Made by a program: the position numbers and the translations under genes. A DNA stretch of 64,000 nucleotides from Solirubrobacter deserti (lineage in GTDB: Bacteria; Actinomycetota; Thermoleophilia; Solirubrobacterales; Solirubrobacteraceae): the NCBI RefSeq assembly GCF_003344625.1, contig NZ_QPKJ02000004.1:558001-622000 (forward strand), given 5' to 3'. Numbering within the stretch: the stretch's first letter is position 1; every line of letters begins with the position of its first letter. Shown in pieces: positions 33,173 through 40,730 of this stretch. Under the pieces are notes generated by a model, which ran no database searches, had not been told where the DNA came from, and saw only the letters and a program-made list of their open reading frames with translations.

Positions 33173-33194
33173 AGAGGGACAGTCCCTCTTTAGG
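33168..33194. repeat. Palindromic repeat copy 3 (REP-like)
   Basis: A perfect 27-base palindrome with arms CCTAAAGAGGGAC and GTCCCTCTTTAGG around a central A. It fills almost the whole gap between two convergent genes and supplies the TAA stop of the upstream glycoside hydrolase. It is well placed to act as a bidirectional terminator. Unlike copies 1, 2 and 4 it lacks the GTTT in front. Confidence 0.9.
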
Positions 33195-33200
33195 GGGTGC

Positions 33201-34574
33201 TTAGCGGACGTTTACCTTCATCGTCTTGGTGACGGGGGCGCCGGAGACCGGCTTGAACGTGACCTTCACGGACAGCTTGCCCTTCTTGGACACCTTCAGC
33301 TTGAGCTTGGCCGTGCCGGCCTTCTTCACCGTCTGGGAGGCCTTGCCGACGATCTTGCCGCGCAGCGTCGCGACCGCGGAGAGCTTGCCCTTGCCGGTGA
33401 CCTTGACCTCGAGCGTGACGCCCGACTTGCGCGTCGGCGTGCCCGCGACCTTGGCCGGCAGCGAGACCTTGGCGGGCTCGGTCGGCTGGGTCGGCTGGGC
33501 GGGCTGAGCCGGCGGGGCCGGCTGCGTCGGCGTGACCGGCCGCGGCGCGGGAACGTCGGCGGGACCCCAGTCGGGCTCGGTCGCGCCGGCGACGAGCACG
33601 GCCGGCTGCGGCGTGGCGCCGTCGGTGGTGCACTCGTTGGCGAAGTTCGGGACGTTCGCGATCTTCAAGCCGGCGCCGTCGTTGAACGCCATGCGGCTGC
33701 CGTCCGGCGACCAGGTCGGCTGCCCGTAGGCGCCGCCCTCCGGGCCCTCGTAGCGGTAGCAGCGGACCACGTCGGAGCCGATCGGGTTGCCGTCCTTCCA
33801 CGCGCTCGGGAAGCCGCGGACCATGTACACCGTCAGCGTCGAGTCGTTCTCACCCGTCTGGGCGGCGAGCTTGCGCTTGTCGCGCGTGATCTCGGCCCCG
33901 CTCATGTGCGGGTTGTTGACGATGTCGCTGAACCACGCCATCACCATGTTGCCCTTGCCGTTGCCGCCGTCGGAGATGCGGTCCAGCAGCAGGTCGTGGT
34001 TCGGGAGCTTGGTCGGGTTGGCGAGCAGGGTCATGTCGTTGTCGACCCACGACGGGTGGCGCCAGCCGGAGTGGTAGCCGATCGCGTCGCCGGTCTTCCA
34101 GTCCGTCATCCGGTCCGACCACGTGTAGCCCGTGCCACCCTCGTTGAGCGCGACCAGGCACTTGGGCGGGTAGCAGTTCGGCGTCGTGGTCTGGGAGAGC
34201 CAGTAGTAGGTGTAGGCGACCTTCGTGCCGTCCGGGGAGATCGCGGGGTCGTACGGGCCCCAGAACTGCTTGGAGCCGGCCGGGCGGGTGTCTGACACCG
34301 GCGTGGCGAAGTCGGCCAGCACGGCGCCTTCACGCGAGAGCTTGTGCAGGCGCACGCCGTTGAGCGCGACGATCGCGCCGTCGTCGGCCTGCGTGACGTC
34401 GGAGTAGCCGCCGGTCGAGGTGACCTGGTACTGGCGGGCGCCGTCGGGCGTGGTCAGCCAGACGTTGCCGTCCTTGATGTAGGCGATGGAATCGGCCGAG
34501 GCGCTCGACGCGCACGCCAACACGAGGAAGGCGGCGGCGAGGCCGGAGAAGAGGGAGCGGAGCATGCCCGCCAT
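33201..34574 (-). CDS. Secreted beta-propeller-like protein with C-terminal Lys-rich repeats
   Basis: A 457-residue protein with a signal peptide (LRSLFSGLAAAFLVLACASS ending near ASA-DS). The body has WD40/TolB-like (PD40) blades: IAYIKDGNVWLTTPDGARQ, YDPAISPDGTKVAYTYY, PTWSPDGSRMAFNDG. After a Pro/Thr/Gln linker (~340-375) the last ~90 residues are a Lys/Val-rich beta domain (KVTGKGKLSAVATLRGKIVG) that resembles a surface-attachment Ig-like repeat. Role unknown. A run of three 8-base direct repeats sits just upstream of its start. Confidence 0.75.
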   Translation of the reverse strand: MAGMLRSLFSGLAAAFLVLACASSASADSIAYIKDGNVWLTTPDGARQYQVTSTGGYSDVTQADDGAIVALNGVRLHKLSREGAVLADFATPVSDTRPAGSKQFWGPYDPAISPDGTKVAYTYYWLSQTTTPNCYPPKCLVALNEGGTGYTWSDRMTDWKTGDAIGYHSGWRHPSWVDNDMTLLANPTKLPNHDLLLDRISDGGNGKGNMVMAWFSDIVNNPHMSGAEITRDKRKLAAQTGENDSTLTVYMVRGFPSAWKDGNPIGSDVVRCYRYEGPEGGAYGQPTWSPDGSRMAFNDGAGLKIANVPNFANECTTDGATPQPAVLVAGATEPDWGPADVPAPRPVTPTQPAPPAQPAQPTQPTEPAKVSLPAKVAGTPTRKSGVTLEVKVTGKGKLSAVATLRGKIVGKASQTVKKAGTAKLKLKVSKKGKLSVKVTFKPVSGAPVTKTMKVNVR

Positions 34575-34588
34575 GGTGCGGAGCGGCG

Positions 34589-34618
34589 CTTGCCGCCCGC
34601 TTGCCGCGACCTTGCCGC
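34589..34618. repeat. Three direct 8-base repeats with 11-base period
   Basis: CTTGCCGC occurs at 34589-34596, 34600-34607 and 34611-34618, that is, every 11 bases, roughly one helical turn. It lies 15 bases upstream of the start of the secreted beta-propeller gene (reading leftwards as GCGGCAAG) and directly abuts palindromic repeat copy 4. Such spacing is typical of regulator-binding iterons, but nothing else supports this. Confidence 0.6.
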
Positions 34619-34653
34619 GTTTCCTAAAGAGGGACAGTCCCTCTTTAGGAAAC
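34619..34653. repeat. Palindromic repeat copy 4, longest version
   Basis: A perfect 35-base palindrome (17-base arms): GTTTCCTAAAGAGGGAC, a central A, then GTCCCTCTTTAGGAAAC. This is the most complete copy and probably the parent form of the family. It lies in the 115-base gap between two minus-strand genes (start of 34574 and stop of 34690), beside a separate hairpin at 34668. Confidence 0.9.
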
Positions 34654-34667
34654 GGAACGCAGCCGAA

Positions 34668-34694
34668 CCTGAACGGCGCCTGGCGCCGTTCAGG
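34668..34694 (-). terminator. Perfect 27-base hairpin at the end of the membrane-protein gene
   Basis: CCTGAACGGCGCC, a single T, then GGCGCCGTTCAGG: a 13-base perfect stem with a one-base loop. It overlaps the stop codon of the minus-strand membrane protein (34690-34692) and is read right after its end, so transcription termination is the simplest role. It is unrelated in sequence to the palindromic repeat family 15 bases away. Confidence 0.7.
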
Positions 34695-36078
34695 AAGCGC
34701 CCTGGGCCAGCAGCCACAGGGCGAGCGACGTGAAGCCGACCATCACGCCGAGCATCCAGTACTGCGAGCGCACCGCGAGCTTCGCTTCGCCGTACAGCGT
34801 GAGCGCGCGGTCGTGCGCGAGCGCGAGCGCCGCGACGTGGCCGATCACGACCACCGCGACCTGCACGTACCACGTGTTCTCCTGCGGGAAGACGGTGTAG
34901 TCGATGCCGTTGTCGACGGTGCCGAACAGGTTCCAGCCCTGCTCGAACGGGTCGCTGGCCAGGTAGCTGATGGCCTGGCCCTCGTAGAAGATCAGCGTCA
35001 GGTAGTGCGCGGCGACGTAGACGGCGGCGATCGGCACCAGCGAATGCACGAAGCCGTACTCGAGCTTGTGCAGGCTGAGATTCCCGCCCACCGAGCGGGC
35101 GCCCTCGATGCCGAGCCGGTAGAAGCCCCACACGATCAGCACGCCGAGCAGCATCCCGAGCGTGCCGGCGATCCGGGTCGCGGTCAGCACGCCGATGCCG
35201 ACGCCGTCGAGCGAGTCCACCACGCCGGTCTGCAGGTCCCGCCACAGCTGGCCCTGGCTGAGCCCGTCGAACGTGACCGTGCCGATCATCACCATCACGA
35301 ACGCGACGGTCCCCGCCACGTCGTCCAGCCGCGGCAGCCCGCCGAGCGGGCGCCGCAGGCCGAGCGTGCCGCCACGCGTCTCGAACACCGACATGCGCGC
35401 GAACAGGCCGAAGTAGACCGCGAACGCCTCGCCGTTGCGCGTCCACGTCTCCACGCCGAAGTAGCACTGCGCGGCCAGCGTCAGCACCGTGTAGCCGAGC
35501 GCGGCGGTGACCAGCAGCGACGGGTTCGTCTCACCCCACTTGCCGACGAGCTCGATCCAGACGAACGCGAACAACAAGATCGCGGCCGGCCAGCGCCCGA
35601 GCTTCTCCGGATACGGCCGGTTCAGCGACGGCAGCAGCCGCCCGAGCGCCCGCCACGGGCTGAGCGCGCGGAACACGTCGCCGAACAGGATCGAGATGAA
35701 CACGAGCCCGACCCAGAACGTGATCAGGATGAACGTCGACGAGAAGTGGTTGAGCGCGAGCCCTTCCGCGATGTAGCCGGCGAGGACCGTCACGGCGAGC
35801 AGGAAGATGCCGAGCGCGCCCCACAGGATCTGCAGCGGCAGGCTGCCCCAGCCCTTGCCGAACGGCAGCGGGCGCCAGTTGTCCTGCTCGAGCCGCGGCG
35901 TCGGCCACAGCACCGCGAGCGCGAAGAACGAGATCACCAGCACCGCCGCGGCGGCCCACGCGAACAGCCACTGCGGGATCGGCAGCGGTGGGCGCTGGAC
36001 GAGGCCGTGCGCCTCGGCTGCAGCGGGAAGGAGGACGAGCAGGGCGGCGCCGAGCGCCGCCGGGGCGAGCTTTCTCAC
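34690..36078 (-). CDS. Polytopic membrane protein, unknown function
   Basis: A 462-residue protein starting at GTG 36078, which overlaps the stop of the upstream lipoprotein gene by four bases. A signal-like first segment ends in AEAHGLVQRPPLPIPQW, followed by about 11 membrane helices. Histidine, tyrosine and tryptophan are frequent near membrane faces. I do not recognise the family. Its tight coupling to a thiol-redox lipoprotein and a DsbA-like protein suggests a role in extracytoplasmic redox or metal handling, but that is inference. Confidence 0.75.
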   Translation of the reverse strand: MRKLAPAALGAALLVLLPAAAEAHGLVQRPPLPIPQWLFAWAAAAVLVISFFALAVLWPTPRLEQDNWRPLPFGKGWGSLPLQILWGALGIFLLAVTVLAGYIAEGLALNHFSSTFILITFWVGLVFISILFGDVFRALSPWRALGRLLPSLNRPYPEKLGRWPAAILLFAFVWIELVGKWGETNPSLLVTAALGYTVLTLAAQCYFGVETWTRNGEAFAVYFGLFARMSVFETRGGTLGLRRPLGGLPRLDDVAGTVAFVMVMIGTVTFDGLSQGQLWRDLQTGVVDSLDGVGIGVLTATRIAGTLGMLLGVLIVWGFYRLGIEGARSVGGNLSLHKLEYGFVHSLVPIAAVYVAAHYLTLIFYEGQAISYLASDPFEQGWNLFGTVDNGIDYTVFPQENTWYVQVAVVVIGHVAALALAHDRALTLYGEAKLAVRSQYWMLGVMVGFTSLALWLLAQGAS

Positions 36079-37088
36079 AGCCCGGTCTTCACCGCGTCCT
36101 CGAACTGCTGGACGCCGATCGAGCCCTCGAGGCGGGACGTGATCTTCCCGCGCTTGTCGACGACGAACAGCCACGGCTCCGACGGGAGGTTGAACTGGCG
36201 CAGCGGCTCGCGCAGCCCCTTGCTCACGTCGTTGTCGACGTAGACCTCCTGGTGGATGAAGCTCATCCGGTCGCCGTACTTGGCCTTGATCTGCAGCGCG
36301 ATGTCCGCGACCGGGCCGCACACCTGCGAGGCGCACAGCTGCGGCGTCGCGAACAGCAGCGCGACCGGCTTCTTGCCCACCACCTGCGCGAAGTCCTCGT
36401 GCATGTCGCTGGGCGGCTCGCGCGTGTCCAGCAGCGCCTCGTCGCCCTTGGTGGTCTCCAGCGTGTCCGTGGTGACCTTGGGCGCCTCCTCGCCGACGGC
36501 GGGGATCGGGTCGGCGCCCTTGCTGGACACCTGGATCTGGCTCGTGGCGCCGACGAACTTGCCGTCCGCGCCCTTGGTCGCCGACAGCACCGAGTACTGG
36601 CCGCGCTTCGGGAAGCGGACCTGCGCGGCGTAGATCGCGGCGAACGGGCTGTCCTCGGTGGCGGCCTGCTTGGAGCGGTAGCGCGCGTCGGTCAGCAGCA
36701 CGTCGGCGGGCGCGACGAACGGGCCCTCGGCGGGCGAGTCCGGCGTCGGCGCGATGTAGACGGCGGTCGGGCCGTAGACGGGGAGGCCGTCCTGGCCGAT
36801 CACGCCGAACGCCATCCGGCTGTCGCCCCCCGTGGTGAAGATCGAGGTGGCGAGCGCGAAGTCCGGGCCGGCGGTCATCTCGTTCGCGAGCTGCTCGAGC
36901 GTCTTGCCCGCGGGCGCGGGGAACTCGGCCTCGTCCGGGTTGACGGCGACCTTCACGCGCTCGCGCACGCCCGCCTCCTGGGGCACGTTCTCGACCGGGT
37001 CCTTCGGCGCGTCGTTGTCGCCCGCGCCACCGCACGCGGCGGCGAAGACGGCCAGGACAGCAGCGAGCAGCACGACGAACCGAGGCAT
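36075..37088 (-). CDS. Lipoprotein with C-terminal thioredoxin-like domain
   Basis: A 337-residue protein starting at ATG 37088. A signal with a lipobox-like AAAC places Cys19 as the anchor. The N-terminal half (~60-190) is beta-rich and unrecognised. The C-terminal half (from ~225) is thioredoxin-like, with the redox pair Cys252/Cys257 in TPQLCASQVCGPVADI, a CxxxxC rather than CxxC spacing, and cis-Pro region NLPSEPWLFVVDKRGKI. A disulfide reductase, isomerase or copper-chaperone-like role outside the cell is likely. It is coupled to the membrane protein by a GTGA overlap. Confidence 0.8.
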   Translation of the reverse strand: MPRFVVLLAAVLAVFAAACGGAGDNDAPKDPVENVPQEAGVRERVKVAVNPDEAEFPAPAGKTLEQLANEMTAGPDFALATSIFTTGGDSRMAFGVIGQDGLPVYGPTAVYIAPTPDSPAEGPFVAPADVLLTDARYRSKQAATEDSPFAAIYAAQVRFPKRGQYSVLSATKGADGKFVGATSQIQVSSKGADPIPAVGEEAPKVTTDTLETTKGDEALLDTREPPSDMHEDFAQVVGKKPVALLFATPQLCASQVCGPVADIALQIKAKYGDRMSFIHQEVYVDNDVSKGLREPLRQFNLPSEPWLFVVDKRGKITSRLEGSIGVQQFEDAVKTGL

Positions 37089-37101
37089 GAGCGGGCCTAG
37101 G

Positions 37102-37632
37102 TTAGTCGGCGGCGGGTCGAACGGACGTGAGTGCGTCGACCAACGAACGGGCGTCGAACGCTTCGGTGTGGTGGACGCCGTTGACGAAGAACGCCGGCGT
37201 GGAGGCGATGCCGTTCGCGCGCGCGGCGTCCGCGTCGCGCGCCACGCGGGCGGCGGGCGCACCGGACGCCAGGTCGGCGCGGAAGCGGTCGGGGTCCAGC
37301 CCGATCCGGTCGGCGAGCGCGAGCAGGTCCGCGTCCGAGAAGCGGCCGCCGTTGGCGTAGAGCGCGTCGTGCATCTCCCAGAACGAGCCCTGCAGCGAGG
37401 CGGCCTCGGCCGCCTCGGCGGCGCGCTCGGCGTCCGGGTGGACCTCGGTCAGCGGCAGGTGGCGGAAGACGAACCGCAGGCGCCCGTCGAGCCGCTCGCG
37501 CACGCGCCGGACGATCGACTGGGAAGCCGCGCAGTACGGGCATTGGAAGTCGCCGTACATGACGAGCTCGAGCGGCGCGTCGAACGGGCCGGCGACGTGG
37601 TCGTGTTCATCCAGGGGCGGCTGCAGGGGCAT
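37102..37632 (-). CDS. DsbA-family thiol-disulfide oxidoreductase
   Basis: A protein of 176 residues with the DsbA active site Cys31-Pro-Tyr-Cys34 (YGDFQCPYCAASQSIVRR) and the cis-Pro in IASTPAFFVNGV. The helical insert lies between. No signal peptide is present in this frame, so it may act in the cytoplasm (FrnE/2-hydroxychromene-isomerase-like) or start further upstream. It begins the three-gene redox set 34690-37632. The divergent antiporter starts only 31 bases away, leaving little room for two promoters. Confidence 0.9.
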   Translation of the reverse strand: MPLQPPLDEHDHVAGPFDAPLELVMYGDFQCPYCAASQSIVRRVRERLDGRLRFVFRHLPLTEVHPDAERAAEAAEAASLQGSFWEMHDALYANGGRFSDADLLALADRIGLDPDRFRADLASGAPAARVARDADAARANGIASTPAFFVNGVHHTEAFDARSLVDALTSVRPAAD

Positions 37633-37663
37633 CGTCGGTTTCGATCCTAGACTTTCCGCCTCC

Positions 37664-39184
37664 GTGGGCGAACTCGAGCTGTTGTTCGCGCTCCTGTTCG
37701 CTGCCGTGCTGCTCGTGCGTGCGGCCGACCGGCTGCGCATCCCGTACCCCATCGTCCTGGTGCTGGGCGGGCTCGCGCTCGCGTTCGTGCCGGGCATGCC
37801 GCGCGTGAACATGGACCCGCACGTCGTGCTGCTGGTGTTCATCCCGCCGCTGCTGATGAGCGCCGGCTGGAACTCCTCGCCGCAGGAGCTGCGCGCGGAG
37901 GGCCGGGCGCTCGGACTGCTCGCGCTGCTGCTCGTGCTGGTGACGACGAGCGTCGTCGCGGTCGCCGCACACTGGCTCGTCGACGGGTTGAGCTGGCCGG
38001 CCGCGTTCATGCTCGGGGCCGTGGTCGCGCCGACCGACGCGGTCGCGGCCGTTGCGACGTTCTCCACCGTCCACGTGCCCGAGCGCGTGCGGCGGCTCGT
38101 GGAGGGCGAGTCGCTGATCAACGACGCCACGGGCCTGACCGGGTTTCGCGTGGCGCTCGGCGCGGCCACCGCAGGCACGTTCTCGCTGCTGGATGCGACG
38201 GTCGAGTTCCTGATCGCGGCGATCGGCGGCGCGGCGATCGGCCTCGCGGTGGCGCTGGGCGCGCTGCGGGCGATCCGCCGCCAGCCCGACGTGACGATCT
38301 CGGTGCTGCTGACGATCCTCGCCGCGTACGCGAGCTACATCGCGGCCGAGGAGGTCCACGCGTCCGGCATCCTCGCCGCGGCCACGTGCGGCGTCGTCGC
38401 GGGCTGGAAGCAGTCGACGTACTTCGACGCCGACACGCGCCTGACCGCGAACGCGTTCTGGCGCATCCTCGTGTTCGGGCTGGAAGCGATGCTGTTCGTC
38501 CTGCTCGGGCTTCAGCTCGAGGAGGCCGTGGAGAGCATCCGCGGGCAGGTGGGCACGCTGGTGGCGATCGGCGTCGCGCTGGCGCTGCTGACGATCGTCG
38601 TGCGGATGGTGTTCGCGCTGCTCCCGGTGGCGCCCGGCCTCGGGCTGCGCGAGCGCGTGGTGGTGGGCTGGTGCGGCATGCGCGGCGCGATCTCGCTCGC
38701 CGCCGCGCTCTCGATCGCGACCGACATCCCGGGCCGCGACGAGGTCGTCTTCCTCACCTTCGTCGTGATCCTGGTGACGCTGGTCGGCCAGGGCCTCTCG
38801 CTGCCCATGGTTGTCCGCGCGCTGCGCATCCCGAGCGAGCGCGAGTGGTCCCCGGAGGAGGCGATCGCCCGCCTGGAAGCCGCCCAGACCGCGCTCGACC
38901 GCCTCGACGAGCTCGAGGACGACGACCGCATCGCCGAGGAGCCGCTGCGCCGCCTGCGCGAGCTCTACCGCGCCCGCTTCCAGCAGTGCGTGGCCGTGCT
39001 CGGCGGCGAGAAGGCGCCCGACCTCGCCGACGACGCGCGCATGCGCTACTCCAACGTGCGCCGCGACCTGATCCGCTCCGAGCGCTCCGCCGTGCTGACC
39101 TTGCGCAACGAGGGCCGCATCTCGCAGGAGACCCAGCGCGTGATCGAGCGCGACCTCGACCTCGAGGAAGCGCGGCTGCGCTAG
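37664..39184 (+). CDS. Na+/H+ antiporter, CPA1 family
   Basis: A 506-residue protein starting at GTG 37664, with about 12 membrane helices and a cytoplasmic C-tail of ~110 charged residues. The ion-binding helix reads GAVVAPTDAVAAVATFSTVH, followed by RRLVEGESLINDATGLTGF, the CPA1 hallmark. WCGMRGAISLAAALSIA is the second conserved helix. It exchanges cytoplasmic Na+ or K+ for H+. Its TAG stop shares the palindrome CTAG with the stop of the convergent AlkA-like gene. Confidence 0.92.
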   Translation: MGELELLFALLFAAVLLVRAADRLRIPYPIVLVLGGLALAFVPGMPRVNMDPHVVLLVFIPPLLMSAGWNSSPQELRAEGRALGLLALLLVLVTTSVVAVAAHWLVDGLSWPAAFMLGAVVAPTDAVAAVATFSTVHVPERVRRLVEGESLINDATGLTGFRVALGAATAGTFSLLDATVEFLIAAIGGAAIGLAVALGALRAIRRQPDVTISVLLTILAAYASYIAAEEVHASGILAAATCGVVAGWKQSTYFDADTRLTANAFWRILVFGLEAMLFVLLGLQLEEAVESIRGQVGTLVAIGVALALLTIVVRMVFALLPVAPGLGLRERVVVGWCGMRGAISLAAALSIATDIPGRDEVVFLTFVVILVTLVGQGLSLPMVVRALRIPSEREWSPEEAIARLEAAQTALDRLDELEDDDRIAEEPLRRLRELYRARFQQCVAVLGGEKAPDLADDARMRYSNVRRDLIRSERSAVLTLRNEGRISQETQRVIERDLDLEEARLR

Positions 39185-39795
39185 GCGGGCTCGTTGTCGA
39201 GCGAGCGCCAGAGGTAGAGGCACGCCCGCGTGCGGTGCGGGCGCCACGGCTCGGCGAGCTCGGTCAGCGCGTCCGGGGTGGGGACCGCGTCGAGGCCGTA
39301 GGCGGTCATCACGGCGTTCTTGATGCCCTGGTCGCCGGTGGGCAGGACGTCCGGACGACGCAGCGTGAACATCAGGTACATGTGCGCGGTCCATTCGCCG
39401 ATGCCCTTGACCGCCACGAGCTCGCGGATGACCTCCTCGTCGGGCAGCGCGTCGAGCTGGTCGAGCTGGAGGCGGCCGTCGATGACGTGCTCGGCGAGGG
39501 AGCGCAGCGAGGCGGTCTTGGCGCGGGACAGGCCGGCCGCGGCGCGCAGCTCTTCGGGGTCGTCGGCGAGGAGCTCCTCGGGCGTGGGCGCGCGGTCACC
39601 GAAGCGCGCGATCAGGCGGCCGTAGATCGCCGCCGCGGCCTTCACGGACAGCTGCTGGCCCGTGATCGAGCGCAGCAGGGCGCCGTATAGGTCGGTGCGG
39701 GGCTCGCCCTCGTCGGGGCCCAGCGGGCCGCCGAAGCGCTCGATGAGGTCCGCCATCACCGGGTCCTGGGCGAGGTGGGCGTCGGCGGCGTCCAT
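39181..39795 (-). CDS. DNA-3-methyladenine glycosylase II (AlkA-like, HhH-GPD)
   Basis: A 204-residue base-excision enzyme. The helix-hairpin-helix is VKGIGEWTAHMYLMFTL, and the catalytic Asp follows in LPTGDQGIKNAV. The early SITGQQLSVKAAAAIYGRLI stretch is a family landmark. It lacks the N-terminal beta domain of E. coli AlkA, as do compact bacterial and archaeal members. It removes alkylated purines from DNA. It is divergent from the BKACE gene across a 26-base gap occupied by a perfect hairpin. Confidence 0.92.
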   Translation of the reverse strand: MDAADAHLAQDPVMADLIERFGGPLGPDEGEPRTDLYGALLRSITGQQLSVKAAAAIYGRLIARFGDRAPTPEELLADDPEELRAAAGLSRAKTASLRSLAEHVIDGRLQLDQLDALPDEEVIRELVAVKGIGEWTAHMYLMFTLRRPDVLPTGDQGIKNAVMTAYGLDAVPTPDALTELAEPWRPHRTRACLYLWRSLDNEPA

Positions 39796-39798
39796 GGC

Positions 39799-39820
39799 CG
39801 CGGGAGCGTAGCCTCCCGCG
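39799..39820. promoter_or_regulatory. Inverted repeat filling a divergent 26-base gap
   Basis: CGCGGGAG, loop CGTAGC, CTCCCGCG: a perfect 8-base-arm inverted repeat that occupies 22 of the 26 bases between the divergent glycosylase and BKACE genes. Its placement suggests an operator seen by both genes or a structured 5' end, not a terminator. No promoter hexamers are recognisable there. Confidence 0.45.
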
Positions 39821-39821
39821 C

Positions 39822-40730
39822 GTGTCCGTGATCGTCAGCTGCGCGGTGACCGGTGCGATCCACGTGCCGTCGCTCTCGCCACACCTGCCGGTCACGCCGG
39901 AGCAGATCGCCGAGCAGGCGATCGGCGCGGCCGAGGCGGGCGCGGCGATCCTGCACCTGCACGCGCGCGACCCCGAGACGGGTCAGCCGACCGCCGACCC
40001 GGAGGTGTTCGAGCGCTTCGTCCCGCACATCGCCGAGCGCACCGACGCCGTGATCAACATCACCACCGGCGGCGGGCACGGCATGTCGCTCGACGAGCGG
40101 CTCGCGGCGGCGCGCCGCTTCCAGCCCGAGCTGTGCTCGCTGAACATGGGCTCGATGAACTTCGGCATCTTCGGGATGCTCGACCGCATCGACACGTTCC
40201 AGCACCCGTGGGAGCCCGAGTACCTGGAGATGACCCGCGACTACATCTTCCGCAACACGTTCGCGGACATCGAGCAGATCGTCGGCGAACTGGGCTCAGC
40301 GGGCACGCGCTTCGAGTTCGAGTGCTACGACGTCGGCCACCTGTACAACCTCGCCCACTTCGCCGACAGGGGCGTCGTAGAGCCGCCGTTCTTCGTCCAG
40401 GCGATCTTCGGCATCCTCGGTGGGCAAGGACCGCACCCGGAGAACCTCCTGCACTTCAAGGCGCTGGCCGACAAGCTGCTCGGGGACGATTACGTGCTGT
40501 CCGTGCTCGGCGCCGGCCGCCACCAGATGCCGCTGGCGACGATGAGCGCGATCCTCGGCGGGAACGTGCGCGTCGGCCTCGAGGACAGCGTCTACCTCGA
40601 GAAGGGCCGGCTGGCGAGCAGCAACGCCGAGCAGGTGGCCAAGATCACGCGCATCCTCGGCGAGCTGTCGCTGCAACCAGCGACGCCCGCCGAGGCCCGC
40701 GAGCGGCTCGCGCTCAACCGTCGGCGTTGA
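39822..40730 (+). CDS. Beta-keto acid cleavage enzyme (BKACE, DUF849), second copy
   Basis: A 302-residue enzyme of the same family as the protein at 7462 but clearly diverged. Zinc HxH is His45/His47 in ILHLHARDPETG, and the C-terminal Glu is in RVGLEDSVYLEKG. The TIM-barrel strands LNMGSMNFGIF and FEFECYDVGHL are well conserved. Substrate unknown; pocket differences from the first copy suggest a different beta-keto acid. Unlike the first copy it is not in an acyl-CoA operon. Its last 17 bases overlap the convergent DHH phosphoesterase. Start GTG 39822. Confidence 0.92.
   Translation: MSVIVSCAVTGAIHVPSLSPHLPVTPEQIAEQAIGAAEAGAAILHLHARDPETGQPTADPEVFERFVPHIAERTDAVINITTGGGHGMSLDERLAAARRFQPELCSLNMGSMNFGIFGMLDRIDTFQHPWEPEYLEMTRDYIFRNTFADIEQIVGELGSAGTRFEFECYDVGHLYNLAHFADRGVVEPPFFVQAIFGILGGQGPHPENLLHFKALADKLLGDDYVLSVLGAGRHQMPLATMSAILGGNVRVGLEDSVYLEKGRLASSNAEQVAKITRILGELSLQPATPAEARERLALNRRR

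Noticed and set aside
34690..37035. One 781-residue open frame spanning the membrane protein and the upstream lipoprotein gene
   Set aside because: The part upstream of 36078 is the out-of-frame shadow of the lipoprotein gene; the membrane protein starts at GTG 36078 with a GTGA overlap.
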